Assembly (NCBI GenBank): GCA_005790545.1
Contig: SXUL01000086.1
Coordinates: forward strand, 1 to 64,000
Reading direction: 5' to 3'
Origin: Planctomycetia bacterium
GTDB taxonomy: Bacteria; Planctomycetota; GCA-002687715
Length of the DNA: 64,000 bases
In this document: positions 1 to 9,427 of the stretch, in pieces
How positions within the stretch are numbered: position 1 is the first letter of the stretch
Layout of the letters: every line of letters begins with the position of its first letter
Made by a program: the position numbers and the translations under genes
The notes under the pieces: generated by a model
Databases searched by the model: none
The model's input: only the letters and a program-made list of their open reading frames with translations
Told to the model about the DNA's origin: nothing

Positions 1-2
1 GC

Positions 3-500
3 ATTCCGGTGCACATGATCGAGACCATGAGCAAGCTGCGCAATGTGCAGAAGCGCCTCCTGCAGCACATGGGCCGCGAGCCCACGGTGGAGGAAATCGC
101 GGGCGAATCGGGCATCGCGGTGGATGAAGTCCGACGCGTCACGCGGATTTCGAAGCATCCCATCAGTCTCGACCGGCCCATCGGCGAGAGCGACGATTCG
201 TACTTCGGTGATTTCATCGAGGATCGCGCGGCGGAATCGCCGGTGATCACGGCGACGCACCGCATGTTGAAGGACAAGATCGAGGAGGTCCTGCAATCCC
301 TCAACTACCGCGAGCGCGAGATCATCAAACTGCGCTACGGCATCGGGGACGGCTACACCTACACCCTCGAAGAGGTAGGCCGCATCTTCAAGGTGACGCG
401 CGAGCGCGTCCGTCAGATTGAGGCCAAGGCGGTGGCGAAGCTCCAGAATCCGCGTCGAGCACGGCAGCTCGAGGGTTTCATCGAGGAGCCGGGCTCCTGA
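3..500 (+). CDS. rpoD: RNA polymerase sigma factor RpoD/SigA, C-terminal part (5' end outside window)
   Basis: Translation HMIETMSKLRNVQKRLLQHMGREPTVEEIA...SLNYREREIIKLRYGIGDGYTYTLEEVGRIFKVTRERVRQIEAKAVAKLQNPRR matches sigma70 regions 3-4; open at the window start. Confidence 0.95.
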   Translation: MPVHMIETMSKLRNVQKRLLQHMGREPTVEEIAGESGIAVDEVRRVTRISKHPISLDRPIGESDDSYFGDFIEDRAAESPVITATHRMLKDKIEEVLQSLNYREREIIKLRYGIGDGYTYTLEEVGRIFKVTRERVRQIEAKAVAKLQNPRRARQLEGFIEEPGS

Positions 501-526
501 GCATTCACGCGACGGAACTCGGTGCC

Positions 527-1207
527 TTGCGCCAACTCGCAGAGCTGGATCGCACCGCGGCAAAGCTCGCGCGCGCGGCGGAAGCACGTGCGAAGGAGCT
601 CAAGGCGGAAGATGCAGCCTTGGGCGTGCTCCGTGCGGAGCTGGACACCTTCACCCAGCAGCTCAAGTTGCTGCAGGCGCGTTTGCATACGCGCGAACTG
701 GAACTGAAGACGGTCGAGCAGCAGATCGCACGCAACGAAGATCAGAAACTGCAGTTGAAGTCCAAGGCGGACATGGACCGCATGGACGGCCAGATCGCCG
801 GGCGTCGCATCGAAGCTTCGGCCATTGAAAGCGCGATTCTCGAAAGCATGGAACTGGCCGAACGTGTGGAGAAGGAACTGAACGGGCGCCGCAGCGTGCT
901 TTCCGAACGGGAGGCCCGCTTGGGTGTGCGGCGCGAGAAGGCCGCCACGGAAGCGGCGGAAGCGGCTGCGGTGCTGGCGAGGTTGCCTGCAGAGCGTGCG
1001 GATGTGTCCAACCGTGTGAGCGCCCAAGTGCGCATGGCCTATGAATCCGCACGCCAGACTGCCGGCGATCACGGGCTCTCTGCCCTTGGAGGCGAGGGAT
1101 TCTGCTCAGCCTGTGGCACGCGGCTCACGCCTCAACTGCAATCAGGGGCGCGCGCGGGAAAGCTCCCTCCGTGTCCCGGTTGTGCGCGTCTCCTCGCGGC
1201 GGAGTGA
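527..1207 (+). CDS. Coiled-coil protein with C-terminal C4-type zinc ribbon (CT398-like/zf-RING_7 family)
   Basis: Long helical N-terminus followed by FCSACGTRLTPQ...PPCPGCARLL (CxxC...CxxC); probable TTG start. Confidence 0.75.
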   Translation: MRQLAELDRTAAKLARAAEARAKELKAEDAALGVLRAELDTFTQQLKLLQARLHTRELELKTVEQQIARNEDQKLQLKSKADMDRMDGQIAGRRIEASAIESAILESMELAERVEKELNGRRSVLSEREARLGVRREKAATEAAEAAAVLARLPAERADVSNRVSAQVRMAYESARQTAGDHGLSALGGEGFCSACGTRLTPQLQSGARAGKLPPCPGCARLLAAE

Positions 1208-1234
1208 TGCAGCGGGGATAAACTCCCGCGAGCC

Positions 1235-2581
1235 ATGCTGCCCCGCGCTCTGGTGCGTCGCGTCATCCATCCGCTGCACGAAGTGCTGCGCGGGCGTCCG
1301 ACGAATCGCTTCCTCCGCCTGTACGCAGCTCATGACCGTCTGAGCACGGCAGAGTTGCAGGTGCGACATGATGAGCTCCTCGTCGCGTTGCTCCAACATG
1401 CGGCCGCGCGCGTGCCGTACTACCGCGAACGGGTTGCGGAGATTCGAGCGGCGTCGGACCTCGCGCGGTTTCCCGTTCTCGACAAGTCCGCGGTACGTGC
1501 GGCGGGCGATGGATTGAAAGCGACCGGATTCCGTGGAGCGCTCATCCCTTTGGCGACGGGCGGCAGCAGCGGCGAACCCTTGCGTTTTTTCAGCGATCAG
1601 CAGCGTGAGGCCAGCCAGCTCGCGGCCAAGGCGCGCGGGCGTGCGTGGTTTGGTGTGCATCCCGGGATGCGCGAAACGGATCTTTGGGGTTCTCCCATCG
1701 AGGCCGCTGCGTACAGCGGGCTGCGCCGTTGTGCCGCGTGGGCACTTGGTTGGCGGCTCCTTCCGGCGTTTCAGTTGAACGCACAAACCATGGCTGGCTT
1801 CAGGTCCGTCCTCGGTGGGGGCAGGACGGACCTTCTCTACGGCTACGCATCCGCCCTTGCGCGATACGCACGCTTTCTCGCCGAGCGGAATGAGCGCTTC
1901 GCACCTGGTGAACTGAAATTGGTGGTCTCGACCGCAGAGGTCTTGTTGCCCGCAGATCGTGCCGTCATCGAAGAGCGGCTCGCGGCTCCGCTCGCGAATG
2001 AGTTTGGATGCCGGGATGGCGGTCTCATTGCTCACGGCTGCCCGCGCGGAACCCTGCATCTCATGCACGATGCCGTGCATGTCGAATTGCTCGATGACGC
2101 AGGGTGCCCGGTGCCGTACGGCAGCGAAGGCGAGGTGGTGGTCACCAATCTCCATGCGCGCGGGTATCCGCTCATTCGGTATCGCACGGGTGACCGGGCC
2201 GCGTTTGGTTCCCCTTGCAACTGCGGTCTGCCGCATCCGGTCCTGGCCTCGGTGGCGGGGAGAATGACAGACAGTGTGCGCAAGCGGGACGGCACGCGTG
2301 TGCACGGGCTCGCGCTCATCTACATGCTGCGCGATGTCCCGGGAGTGCAGCGATTCCGTTGCATTCAGCGTGCTGATCTGTCTCTTGACGTGGCGGTGGA
2401 AGTGGGGCCTGGCTGCGCGCGCGAGGATGTACAGGCCCGCCTTGCCGGGGGAGTCGCGCAGGTTCTGGGGCCGGAACTCCCGCTGCGCGTCGCGTTCGTG
2501 AACGGATTCGAGCCCCTGCCCTCTGGGAAGCATCGGTACATCGTCTGCGAGGCAGTGGACGATGCCCCAGTGCGCTCCTGA
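1235..2581 (+). CDS. Phenylacetate-CoA ligase / CapK-like adenylate-forming protein
   Basis: LATGGSSGEPLRFF motif, FGCRDGGLIAHGCPRGTLHLMHDAVHVELLD, YPLIRYRTGDRA; CapK/PaaK family pattern. Confidence 0.8.
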   Translation: MLPRALVRRVIHPLHEVLRGRPTNRFLRLYAAHDRLSTAELQVRHDELLVALLQHAAARVPYYRERVAEIRAASDLARFPVLDKSAVRAAGDGLKATGFRGALIPLATGGSSGEPLRFFSDQQREASQLAAKARGRAWFGVHPGMRETDLWGSPIEAAAYSGLRRCAAWALGWRLLPAFQLNAQTMAGFRSVLGGGRTDLLYGYASALARYARFLAERNERFAPGELKLVVSTAEVLLPADRAVIEERLAAPLANEFGCRDGGLIAHGCPRGTLHLMHDAVHVELLDDAGCPVPYGSEGEVVVTNLHARGYPLIRYRTGDRAAFGSPCNCGLPHPVLASVAGRMTDSVRKRDGTRVHGLALIYMLRDVPGVQRFRCIQRADLSLDVAVEVGPGCAREDVQARLAGGVAQVLGPELPLRVAFVNGFEPLPSGKHRYIVCEAVDDAPVRS

Positions 2582-2590
2582 GAAAAGGAC

Positions 2591-2621
2591 GCGGGGCCCG
2601 AGGGTTGACCTCGAGCCCCGC
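2591..2621 (-). terminator. Intrinsic terminator for rnpB (may also serve the convergent CDS)
   Basis: GCGGGGCCCGAGG-gttga-CCTCGAGCCCCGC, 13-bp stem with one G.T; on the minus strand it is followed by GTCCTTTTCTC. Confidence 0.75.
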
Positions 2622-2623
2622 GG

Positions 2624-3009
2624 GGGGTGACACATAAGCCGGGTTCTGTGCGGCCCCTCGCGGGACCGCGGCGATCATGCATCTAGGCCGCACGTTGCCG
2701 TGCAGCTCAAACGGCCTACCCGCTGGTCGACTGGCGCGGACCGCGCCACCCCCGCTGTTGGCGGGAATTCCAGCTTATTTGGCCTTTCTCCAGGTGGGGT
2801 TTGCCGTGCCCGCTTCGTCACCGGAGCGGCGGTGGGCTCTTACCCCAGCGTTTCTCCCGTGCCTGAGCCGCGCGAACGCGGCCATCGGCGGTCTGGTCTC
2901 TGTGGCACTTTCCCGGGCCTTGCGGCCGGTTGGCGTTACCCACCACCTCGTCCTGTGGAGCCCGGACTTTCCTCGGCGGATTGCTCCGACGCGATCACCC
3001 GGTCACCCC
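2624..3009 (-). ncRNA. rnpB: RNase P RNA, bacterial type A
   Basis: Minus strand reads GAGGAAAGTCCGGGCTCCACAGGACGAGGTGGTGGGTAACGCC...GGGAAAGTGCCACAGA...GAAACGCTGGGGTAAGAGCCCACCG...AGATGCATGATCGCC...ACAGAACCCGGCTTAT; ends GGGGTGAC/GTCACCCC pair as P1. Confidence 0.96.
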
Positions 3010-3206
3010 GGCACGCCGATGCTAGCAGCCCGTCTCACGGCCGCAGGTGACCAGCGCACTCGTCGGCACCTGAGTTGGAGCGGCATCGAAAAACCCGCAA
3101 CCCTGAAAGGTCCTCTAGCGGAAGTGGGGCTGGTCACTGCAAGATGTTGCCCATCCGCGGGATCCGCCGATCTTGCGAGATTTCTTCACTGGTTCCCCGC
3201 CCTGTG

Positions 3207-6200
3207 ATGCGAACACTCATTCCGATGTTGTTGATGCTGGCTGCGGCTGCAGGGGCGCAGTCTGTCTCCTTTCCAGTGCCAACGGCTCCACCTCCGCGAC
3301 CGCGGCTCCTGTTTCCAGCGACGGGACTGGCCGTGGTTCAACAACGTATCGCGACACCGGGCTCGCGTGCGGCGCTGGCCTTCGCGCAGCTCAGCACTTC
3401 GTACGCGTTTCAGTGCGGAACGTCGAGCGGACTTTGTCCTGGTGGTTCGCAGGAGTCGTGGCGTGTCTACCGCAGCTTGCGCTTCATGACCGAGCAGGCC
3501 TTCCGCTGGCGTGTGGCCGGTGACGCGGCTGCGGGAACCAGCGCCAAGGCACTGCTCGTCGCGGGCACGTGGAATTGTCTCAACGCGCTCACACCCACCG
3601 GGCAGAACGGTTACGTGAACGGCACCTACCCCGCAGCCATGGGGATCACCTACGACCTCATCCATCCCTTGCTGAGCGTCAGCGAACGCGCGTTGGTGGT
3701 CTCGAAACTCGAGCAGTGGATTGCCGCGTTGCAGCTCGGGAGTTCCGGTGCAGGTCCGCTTTCAGCGTACGGCGGCGCAACGGACAACCACAGCTTTGGC
3801 CTCGCGAGCGGCATTGCTGTTGCCTTGCTCGCTATCTGGGGCGATTCGCAACTGGCGTCGATTCCGGCGAGCATCGCGTCGCGTCTGGATTTCATCCGAG
3901 ACGGTTATCTCGATGCCATCAGCCCGGATGGCAGCATTGACGAGTCCTTCGGTTATGCGTGCTATGGAGCTGAGTACGCGTTGCACGCAATGCTCGCGGG
4001 GTGGCATGCGGGTTTCGGCGACCGCATTGCCGGGACGAACATCTTGAAGACACCGCGTTTCTACGGCATGGCCTTGTGTGGTGATGCGCCGCCGTGGATG
4101 GGGGATTCGTCACCCACGCATCGCGGGTTGCGTTTCGATCCCGTTCTCTATCACACGGTCGATCGTACCAGCGATGCCGAGGGACTGCATGCGTTGCTCC
4201 GGTGGGAACAGAAGCAGCCCATCACGGTGGACGCGAGCACCTTTGCCTACTCGCCATGGATCAGCCTGATCCTGCACTATCCGGAGAATCTCCTTCCCGA
4301 GGCGCCGCTCGTCACCTCCGCGCTTTTTCGCGACAACCTCAACCTGCCATCGGCGACGCTGGGTGCCGGCTGGAACAAGACTCACAACAACGCTGCGCTG
4401 GGCAACGGGGCGCTCGCGTTCCTGCATACAGCACGTCCCGGAGCGCAGGCCTTCGACGTGAGTTACATGATCCGTGATGAGTGGATGAATCATGCCCACG
4501 AAGATGACGGCCACCTCAGCTTCGGTATGGGTGGGAAAATCCACGTCATGGACCGCGGTTATGCGCAGAACGGTGGAGCCTTCCTCGATGCCCAGCACGC
4601 GGATCACAACATCGTCACCGTGCAGGGTGCGGGAGCCTTCGCCAGCGCGAACCACTTTGCTCCGCCCGGAACGGACGGGAGATTCGGCGGTGCGGTGAAG
4701 GCCCGCCTCGTCTCGCGCCAGTCGGGTGTGGACCACGTACGTGGTGACCACGCCGGCATGTGGATGCTCTCCCGCGCGCAGCGCAGCATCTTGCTGGTGA
4801 AGGATGAGAGCGCGCCATTCCTGGTGGTGATGGACGATGTGGCGACCGGGGGGACAGGCAGCGTCGTCTTCGAGGAGCGCTGGAATGCCGCAGGACCGTG
4901 GACCGGACTCGGAACCTTTTCCAGTCCGGCCCTGATGAACGTGGGAGGGTCCACTTTGCGCTCCTTCTGGCTCGGTGACCCCGTGACGCTTGTGCCCGGT
5001 GCGGCCACGCTCACGGCTGCAAGTGCGCTGACTTGCTGGCCACACGTTGTGCGCGGCGGCGCTGCCGCCGGAGAGCGGACCTTCATGAGCGTGCATGCCG
5101 CCGCGGTAGCCACGCAGTTCACCGCGCCGCTGCAGGCTGCGGCTGGTGTCAGCGGTGGAGCGTTCGACATCGGCGGACGGCGGCACAAGATCCTCGGCGC
5201 GCGCAGCGGAGTGACCGCGAGCGACCAGACGGAACAGAGCGACGGGCGCATGCTTTGGGTGCGGCGGATCGGGAATCTGGTCTCGGGATATGCACTGCTT
5301 GAGGGCTCGATGCTCGTGAGTCAGGGCACTCAACTGGTGAATTCCAATCTGCCCATCTCCGTTTCCGTCATGGATGGCCACGTGAGTGTGGAGCATCAAG
5401 GCCCCGCTTCCAGTGCGTTGCTGACGACACTCTTCATCCCCTGGGGCTGGCCCGTGGGAAGCCTGACGGTGAATGGCCAAGCGGCCCAGTTCCACCAGGT
5501 GGGCACCACGCTCGTTATTGGCGGGTTGGCAGGAACACCGGCTCCGTGGGGAAACAGCGATCGATTCTATTCCTTCACCGAAGGCATACTGAGCGACGCC
5601 TTGCCGAGTGCGAATCTCGTGTTCACTTCGGACGGACGTGTCAGTGCCGCGAACGGAACCGCGAGCCTCGATCTCCGCGGCGGCCAGGCTTTCCACGCGG
5701 TTCCTGTGTGGGTGGGCTGTGATGTGCAAGCCACTGGAGCTGTCGGCAGTCTCGCGGGCAGTCTCATCATCGGGACAAGCCCCGGTGCGTCCAATCAGGT
5801 CTTGCTTGAATTGCGCCGGGCGACTGGTGGCATCTCTGCGGTGCTCTCCGCACCCGGGATTCCGCAAGCGAGTGTGCTGGTCCCCGGCGCCGGAGAGCTG
5901 CGGGTTGCGCTCAACTGGTATCCGGTCAACGGACAGATGGCGTTGTTCGACCGCGTGGGGAATCTGCTCGCCGATTTTTCGACCGGCGCGATTACCTCCC
6001 AGCCGTGCTTGGTGCGTTGCAACGTGACCAGCGCAGGCATCATCGACGACGTTTCGTTTTATGAGGGGGCGGGCGCTACTGCTCGCGCCACGGGCCTGTG
6101 TGTCTGGCTGACCCCGCTCGGGCGACTGGGATGGAGTGTCTCTGCCAGCAACTACCTCGGCGGGTTGGGTTACAGCCTCGAAATCAATGGCTGGACCATT

Positions 6201-6413
6201 CCGCCGGAGTTGCTGACGTCGCTCATGGCTGCAGCGCAGTTCCACGAACTGATTGCCACGCCGGGCGGCGGTCAGCCCCCAGCGGGCCTCGAAGAGATCG
6301 CCTACGAATCCAGTTCTCCGATTGTGCCGCTGCTCACGGGGCAACCCTATAACGTGAGTTTTGTGACGGCGGCCGGTGAACTTCTCGCAGCCGGAACCTG
6401 GTATGGACTCTGA
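3207..6413 (+). CDS. Secreted heparinase II/III-like protein with extra C-terminal LamG-like region
   Basis: Signal peptide MRTLIPMLLMLAAAAGAQS; central NHAHEDDGHLSFGMGGKIHVMDRGYAQNG resembles the HepII/III core. Confidence 0.75.
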   Translation: MRTLIPMLLMLAAAAGAQSVSFPVPTAPPPRPRLLFPATGLAVVQQRIATPGSRAALAFAQLSTSYAFQCGTSSGLCPGGSQESWRVYRSLRFMTEQAFRWRVAGDAAAGTSAKALLVAGTWNCLNALTPTGQNGYVNGTYPAAMGITYDLIHPLLSVSERALVVSKLEQWIAALQLGSSGAGPLSAYGGATDNHSFGLASGIAVALLAIWGDSQLASIPASIASRLDFIRDGYLDAISPDGSIDESFGYACYGAEYALHAMLAGWHAGFGDRIAGTNILKTPRFYGMALCGDAPPWMGDSSPTHRGLRFDPVLYHTVDRTSDAEGLHALLRWEQKQPITVDASTFAYSPWISLILHYPENLLPEAPLVTSALFRDNLNLPSATLGAGWNKTHNNAALGNGALAFLHTARPGAQAFDVSYMIRDEWMNHAHEDDGHLSFGMGGKIHVMDRGYAQNGGAFLDAQHADHNIVTVQGAGAFASANHFAPPGTDGRFGGAVKARLVSRQSGVDHVRGDHAGMWMLSRAQRSILLVKDESAPFLVVMDDVATGGTGSVVFEERWNAAGPWTGLGTFSSPALMNVGGSTLRSFWLGDPVTLVPGAATLTAASALTCWPHVVRGGAAAGERTFMSVHAAAVATQFTAPLQAAAGVSGGAFDIGGRRHKILGARSGVTASDQTEQSDGRMLWVRRIGNLVSGYALLEGSMLVSQGTQLVNSNLPISVSVMDGHVSVEHQGPASSALLTTLFIPWGWPVGSLTVNGQAAQFHQVGTTLVIGGLAGTPAPWGNSDRFYSFTEGILSDALPSANLVFTSDGRVSAANGTASLDLRGGQAFHAVPVWVGCDVQATGAVGSLAGSLIIGTSPGASNQVLLELRRATGGISAVLSAPGIPQASVLVPGAGELRVALNWYPVNGQMALFDRVGNLLADFSTGAITSQPCLVRCNVTSAGIIDDVSFYEGAGATARATGLCVWLTPLGRLGWSVSASNYLGGLGYSLEINGWTIPPELLTSLMAAAQFHELIATPGGGQPPAGLEEIAYESSSPIVPLLTGQPYNVSFVTAAGELLAAGTWYGL

Positions 6414-6422
6414 GTGGAGCAC

Positions 6423-8534
6423 TCAGCGCGGAGCCGGACCAGTGCGCACGCGCTCCGCGAGGTGTTCGATCAAGGCGTCGCGCGCTGACGGCCCCGCGGC
6501 TTCTCCCGCTTGCGCCAGCAGTACGCGAGCCTCGCTGCCGTCAAGGACATGTGCAGCAAGAGCGCGTTGGACCCAGCGCAGCACTGCGCGCTGATCGCCT
6601 TGCGAGTGATGCTCGGCGACGAGTCTCGCGAGGATCGGAGCCGCGTCGATGCGTGTGTAGTAGTCGTCGCGCAGTGTGAGGAGCCGCGCAGCAGCGCCGT
6701 TGTCTTCCGCGTCGCTCATGGCTGCAACACGTTCAAGGAGCGCGGTCATGTGACTGTGCTGCTGCAGAATCGCCCGCACCGCCACTTTGCGGCGCAGCGG
6801 GTCTTCTGTGTCGAGATCCAGAGCTGCTGCGGGCCAGATGCCGAGATCCACCAGTCGACGCGCGCGCTGCCCGGCCGGTGGCACAGCGCCATCGACGGCT
6901 CTCCATGCGAGGTCGTGGTCGGGGTCCTCGCGGAGAGCAAGGCGCTGCAGCATGTGGCGCGCGGGAGAGGCTTCCAAAGGCGCCCACAGTTCCAGCGCCG
7001 TGCCGTCGGCTGCGGCGAAGCGCGTCAGGGTTCCACAGCCTCTGGCAGTGCCATCGGGATCAAGGAAGGCCTCTTGCACGGCCGCGGCGTGCCGGTGTAC
7101 GGGGAACCTGCTCTGCACGCGCAGCCACAGGCGCCCACGGCGGAGCAGCACGTGCGAAGCATCCAGAAGTCCTGCGGTTCCTTCCGCGCCGGGCGGCGTG
7201 GCGAGGGGAAAACGCCGTGAGGATTCCGGTTCCGGGAGCGCGAGCGGGAGGAGAGGGAAGCGACGCGGATTGGCGTCGGCCAGCATGGCGGCATTGAAAT
7301 CCGTGTCGCGGAGCTCGGGCAAGTGGAACGCGAGCAGGACCCGACTGTCCGGCGCTACGGATGCGGCAACCAGCGCTATGAGCGGCTGCAGGACGGAGGC
7401 GGTTTGCGGCGGCCCCGGGTCATCGCCATGCGGACGCATGGCGATGGGCAGTCCGAGCACCTTCTTCGATTGGACATCGCTCGCAAGAAAACTCGTGCCG
7501 ACCGCGACAGCGAGAGCGGTGAGAGTGAGTGCAAGAAGCATGGCCGCGCGCGCACGCAGTGCGGTGAGCTGCAAGAGACCTTCCACGGCCAAGAGCGCGA
7601 GCAGGGGCAGGATGGGGAGGAGATGCCTCACTTTCTTGGTGGGCACGATGGTGAAAACTGCGAGAGGCAGAAGCACGCCGAGAGCAAGCGTGAGTCCGCG
7701 CCGCGCGTCGCGGCGCAGCCACGCGAGGGTGCCGAGCGTTGCGGCAAGCATGAGGGCGACGCCGCACCACGACCCGGCCAGAGCCTTCGGGTAATGGAGC
7801 CAGCCTTCGCTGCCGGTCACTGTCGAGATATGTCCCGCACCGCCGAGCACGCCGGTCGAGACAAAGCTCGTGATATCGCCGCAATGAGTGATGTACCACG
7901 GGCCTGCCACCACGGCGGCCGTTGCGCTGGCGAGAATCCACATGCGCAGCGGCGCTTGACGCCAGGCTAGTACAAGCGCGGGCAAGGTGAAGATGGGCCA
8001 GGTCCACTTCGCCAGCAGGCCGAGGCCCATGATGGCGCCCAGGCCGAGCATGCGCCGCGCGGTTGCAGGGCGCGTCGTATCCGGGAGAACAAGCCACGTG
8101 GCAAGCACAAGGGGCAGGAGCAGTGTCTCAATGTAGAAAAGATGCTGCACCGAGACCGTGAGCGGAGCGGCAACGGTCAAGGCCAGAGCAGCGAGAGCCG
8201 GAGCGCGTTCCAGGTGGCGTCGAGCGAAGGCGTGCATCAGCCACAGCGTGGCGAGGGCAAGCCCGAGATTCAGCCAGCGCAGGGCGTGGAAGCTCTGACC
8301 CGGGACGAGCGCAGCGAGGGCTGAGTACAGCGGTGGATGTGAAGGGTGAGCCTCCGCGAGCTTGTCACCTCTGAGATGCAGGGCCTGCTCGTAGTACCGG
8401 AACTGGTCGGCGAAGGGGCCGCGCTCATCCAAAGCGAACCAGAGGCCGTGCAGCAAGATCAGCGCGGTTGCGAAGAGGAGAAGCGGGAGCTCTCTCTCAC
8501 GCCATCCAGCGAGCGGCGCCCGCGCATCAGCCAT
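6423..8534 (-). CDS. Multi-TM glycosyltransferase, GT39/ArnT-like
   Basis: N-terminal ADQFRYYEQALHL...HPSHPPLYS...HALRWLNL and many TM segments, as in GT39/PMT-like proteins; soluble C-terminal region. Confidence 0.7.
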   Translation of the reverse strand: MADARAPLAGWRERELPLLLFATALILLHGLWFALDERGPFADQFRYYEQALHLRGDKLAEAHPSHPPLYSALAALVPGQSFHALRWLNLGLALATLWLMHAFARRHLERAPALAALALTVAAPLTVSVQHLFYIETLLLPLVLATWLVLPDTTRPATARRMLGLGAIMGLGLLAKWTWPIFTLPALVLAWRQAPLRMWILASATAAVVAGPWYITHCGDITSFVSTGVLGGAGHISTVTGSEGWLHYPKALAGSWCGVALMLAATLGTLAWLRRDARRGLTLALGVLLPLAVFTIVPTKKVRHLLPILPLLALLAVEGLLQLTALRARAAMLLALTLTALAVAVGTSFLASDVQSKKVLGLPIAMRPHGDDPGPPQTASVLQPLIALVAASVAPDSRVLLAFHLPELRDTDFNAAMLADANPRRFPLLPLALPEPESSRRFPLATPPGAEGTAGLLDASHVLLRRGRLWLRVQSRFPVHRHAAAVQEAFLDPDGTARGCGTLTRFAAADGTALELWAPLEASPARHMLQRLALREDPDHDLAWRAVDGAVPPAGQRARRLVDLGIWPAAALDLDTEDPLRRKVAVRAILQQHSHMTALLERVAAMSDAEDNGAAARLLTLRDDYYTRIDAAPILARLVAEHHSQGDQRAVLRWVQRALAAHVLDGSEARVLLAQAGEAAGPSARDALIEHLAERVRTGPAPR

Positions 8535-8543
8535 GCAGAGAGT

Positions 8544-9317
8544 CTAGCGCAGCGAGCGAAAGAGAGGTTCCAGTGCATCAGAACGGAAGAGCAGCACATG
8601 GTGGCCGAGGCGGGTGAGTTCCTCGTGCGCTGATGCGATGTGGCCTGCGCCAAGCAGCAACACAGCTCGCTGGTGTCCGAGGCGCAGCATGGCCGCATGC
8701 AGGTTGGCCGCTGCCGCGCGGCCCCGAGCATCCTTGTGCGAGACGATGTTCGCCACGAGTTGCTGGATGGCTGTGAGTTTCTGGTCTTCAGGCAACCCAT
8801 CCGTCCGCCTGAGACGATTGATGTCGTCGAGTGCACGCACGTCGGCGTCGTAGAGCGTCTTGTCCTCCACGCCGAGCACCGTGAGTTGCGGTATTTCCCA
8901 CTGCACGCGGAGCGGCATGAACATGTTGAGGCTGTCGGGGTCGACGCCGCTTTCGAGGGCCTCTTCGAAGGAGCGGCGTTGCGAACGCGCGAGCTCTTCA
9001 TCGGGCAGCGGGCCCTCGCGATGTTCGGCGCCGAGAAGTGTCCAGCCCTTCAGGGCCATGAAGCGCAGAGCCCGCAGTTGCCACTTGCGGTGCCGCGTCC
9101 AGAGTTGGCCGCCGCCGGTGATGCTGCCATGGGTCTCGTGGAGATCTGGCACCAGAATCACGTCGGATTCTTCCGGCAGGCCTTGGACATCGCCGAGCTT
9201 TCCGAGGCCGGCGGCGAGCGTGTCGCTGCGCGCGGGAAAGACCGTGCTGCAAGCCCAGCAGCACAGGACGAGGAGAAGCGACGCGATGATGTTCGAAAGG
9301 CGCGGCAAGGCGCGCAT
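8544..9317 (-). CDS. Lipoprotein/secreted protein, possible TraB/ChaN/EreA-like fold
   Basis: Signal peptide LLLVLCCWACSTVFPA; VILVPDLHETHGS...LLGAEHREG...AVLLLGAGHIASAHEELTRLGHHV. Confidence 0.45.
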   Translation of the reverse strand: MRALPRLSNIIASLLLVLCCWACSTVFPARSDTLAAGLGKLGDVQGLPEESDVILVPDLHETHGSITGGGQLWTRHRKWQLRALRFMALKGWTLLGAEHREGPLPDEELARSQRRSFEEALESGVDPDSLNMFMPLRVQWEIPQLTVLGVEDKTLYDADVRALDDINRLRRTDGLPEDQKLTAIQQLVANIVSHKDARGRAAAANLHAAMLRLGHQRAVLLLGAGHIASAHEELTRLGHHVLLFRSDALEPLFRSLR

Positions 9318-9427
9318 CTTGCAGGTGTGCCGCGCTCATGGCAAGCGTCTGAACCGGCATCGTCACGGATGTTCGACAGTGGCGAAGAGAGTCCCCGTCC
9401 GCGGTCGATACCATGCGGGGAATGTCC

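Noticed and set aside
1142-2635. 497-aa minus-strand ORF
   Set aside because: Antisense shadow of the CapK-like gene
2677-3207. 176-aa plus-strand ORF with protein-like composition
   Set aside because: Lies mostly within the RNase P RNA gene on the opposite strand
4110-6422. 770-aa minus-strand ORF
   Set aside because: Antisense shadow of the heparinase-like gene; no recognisable motifs
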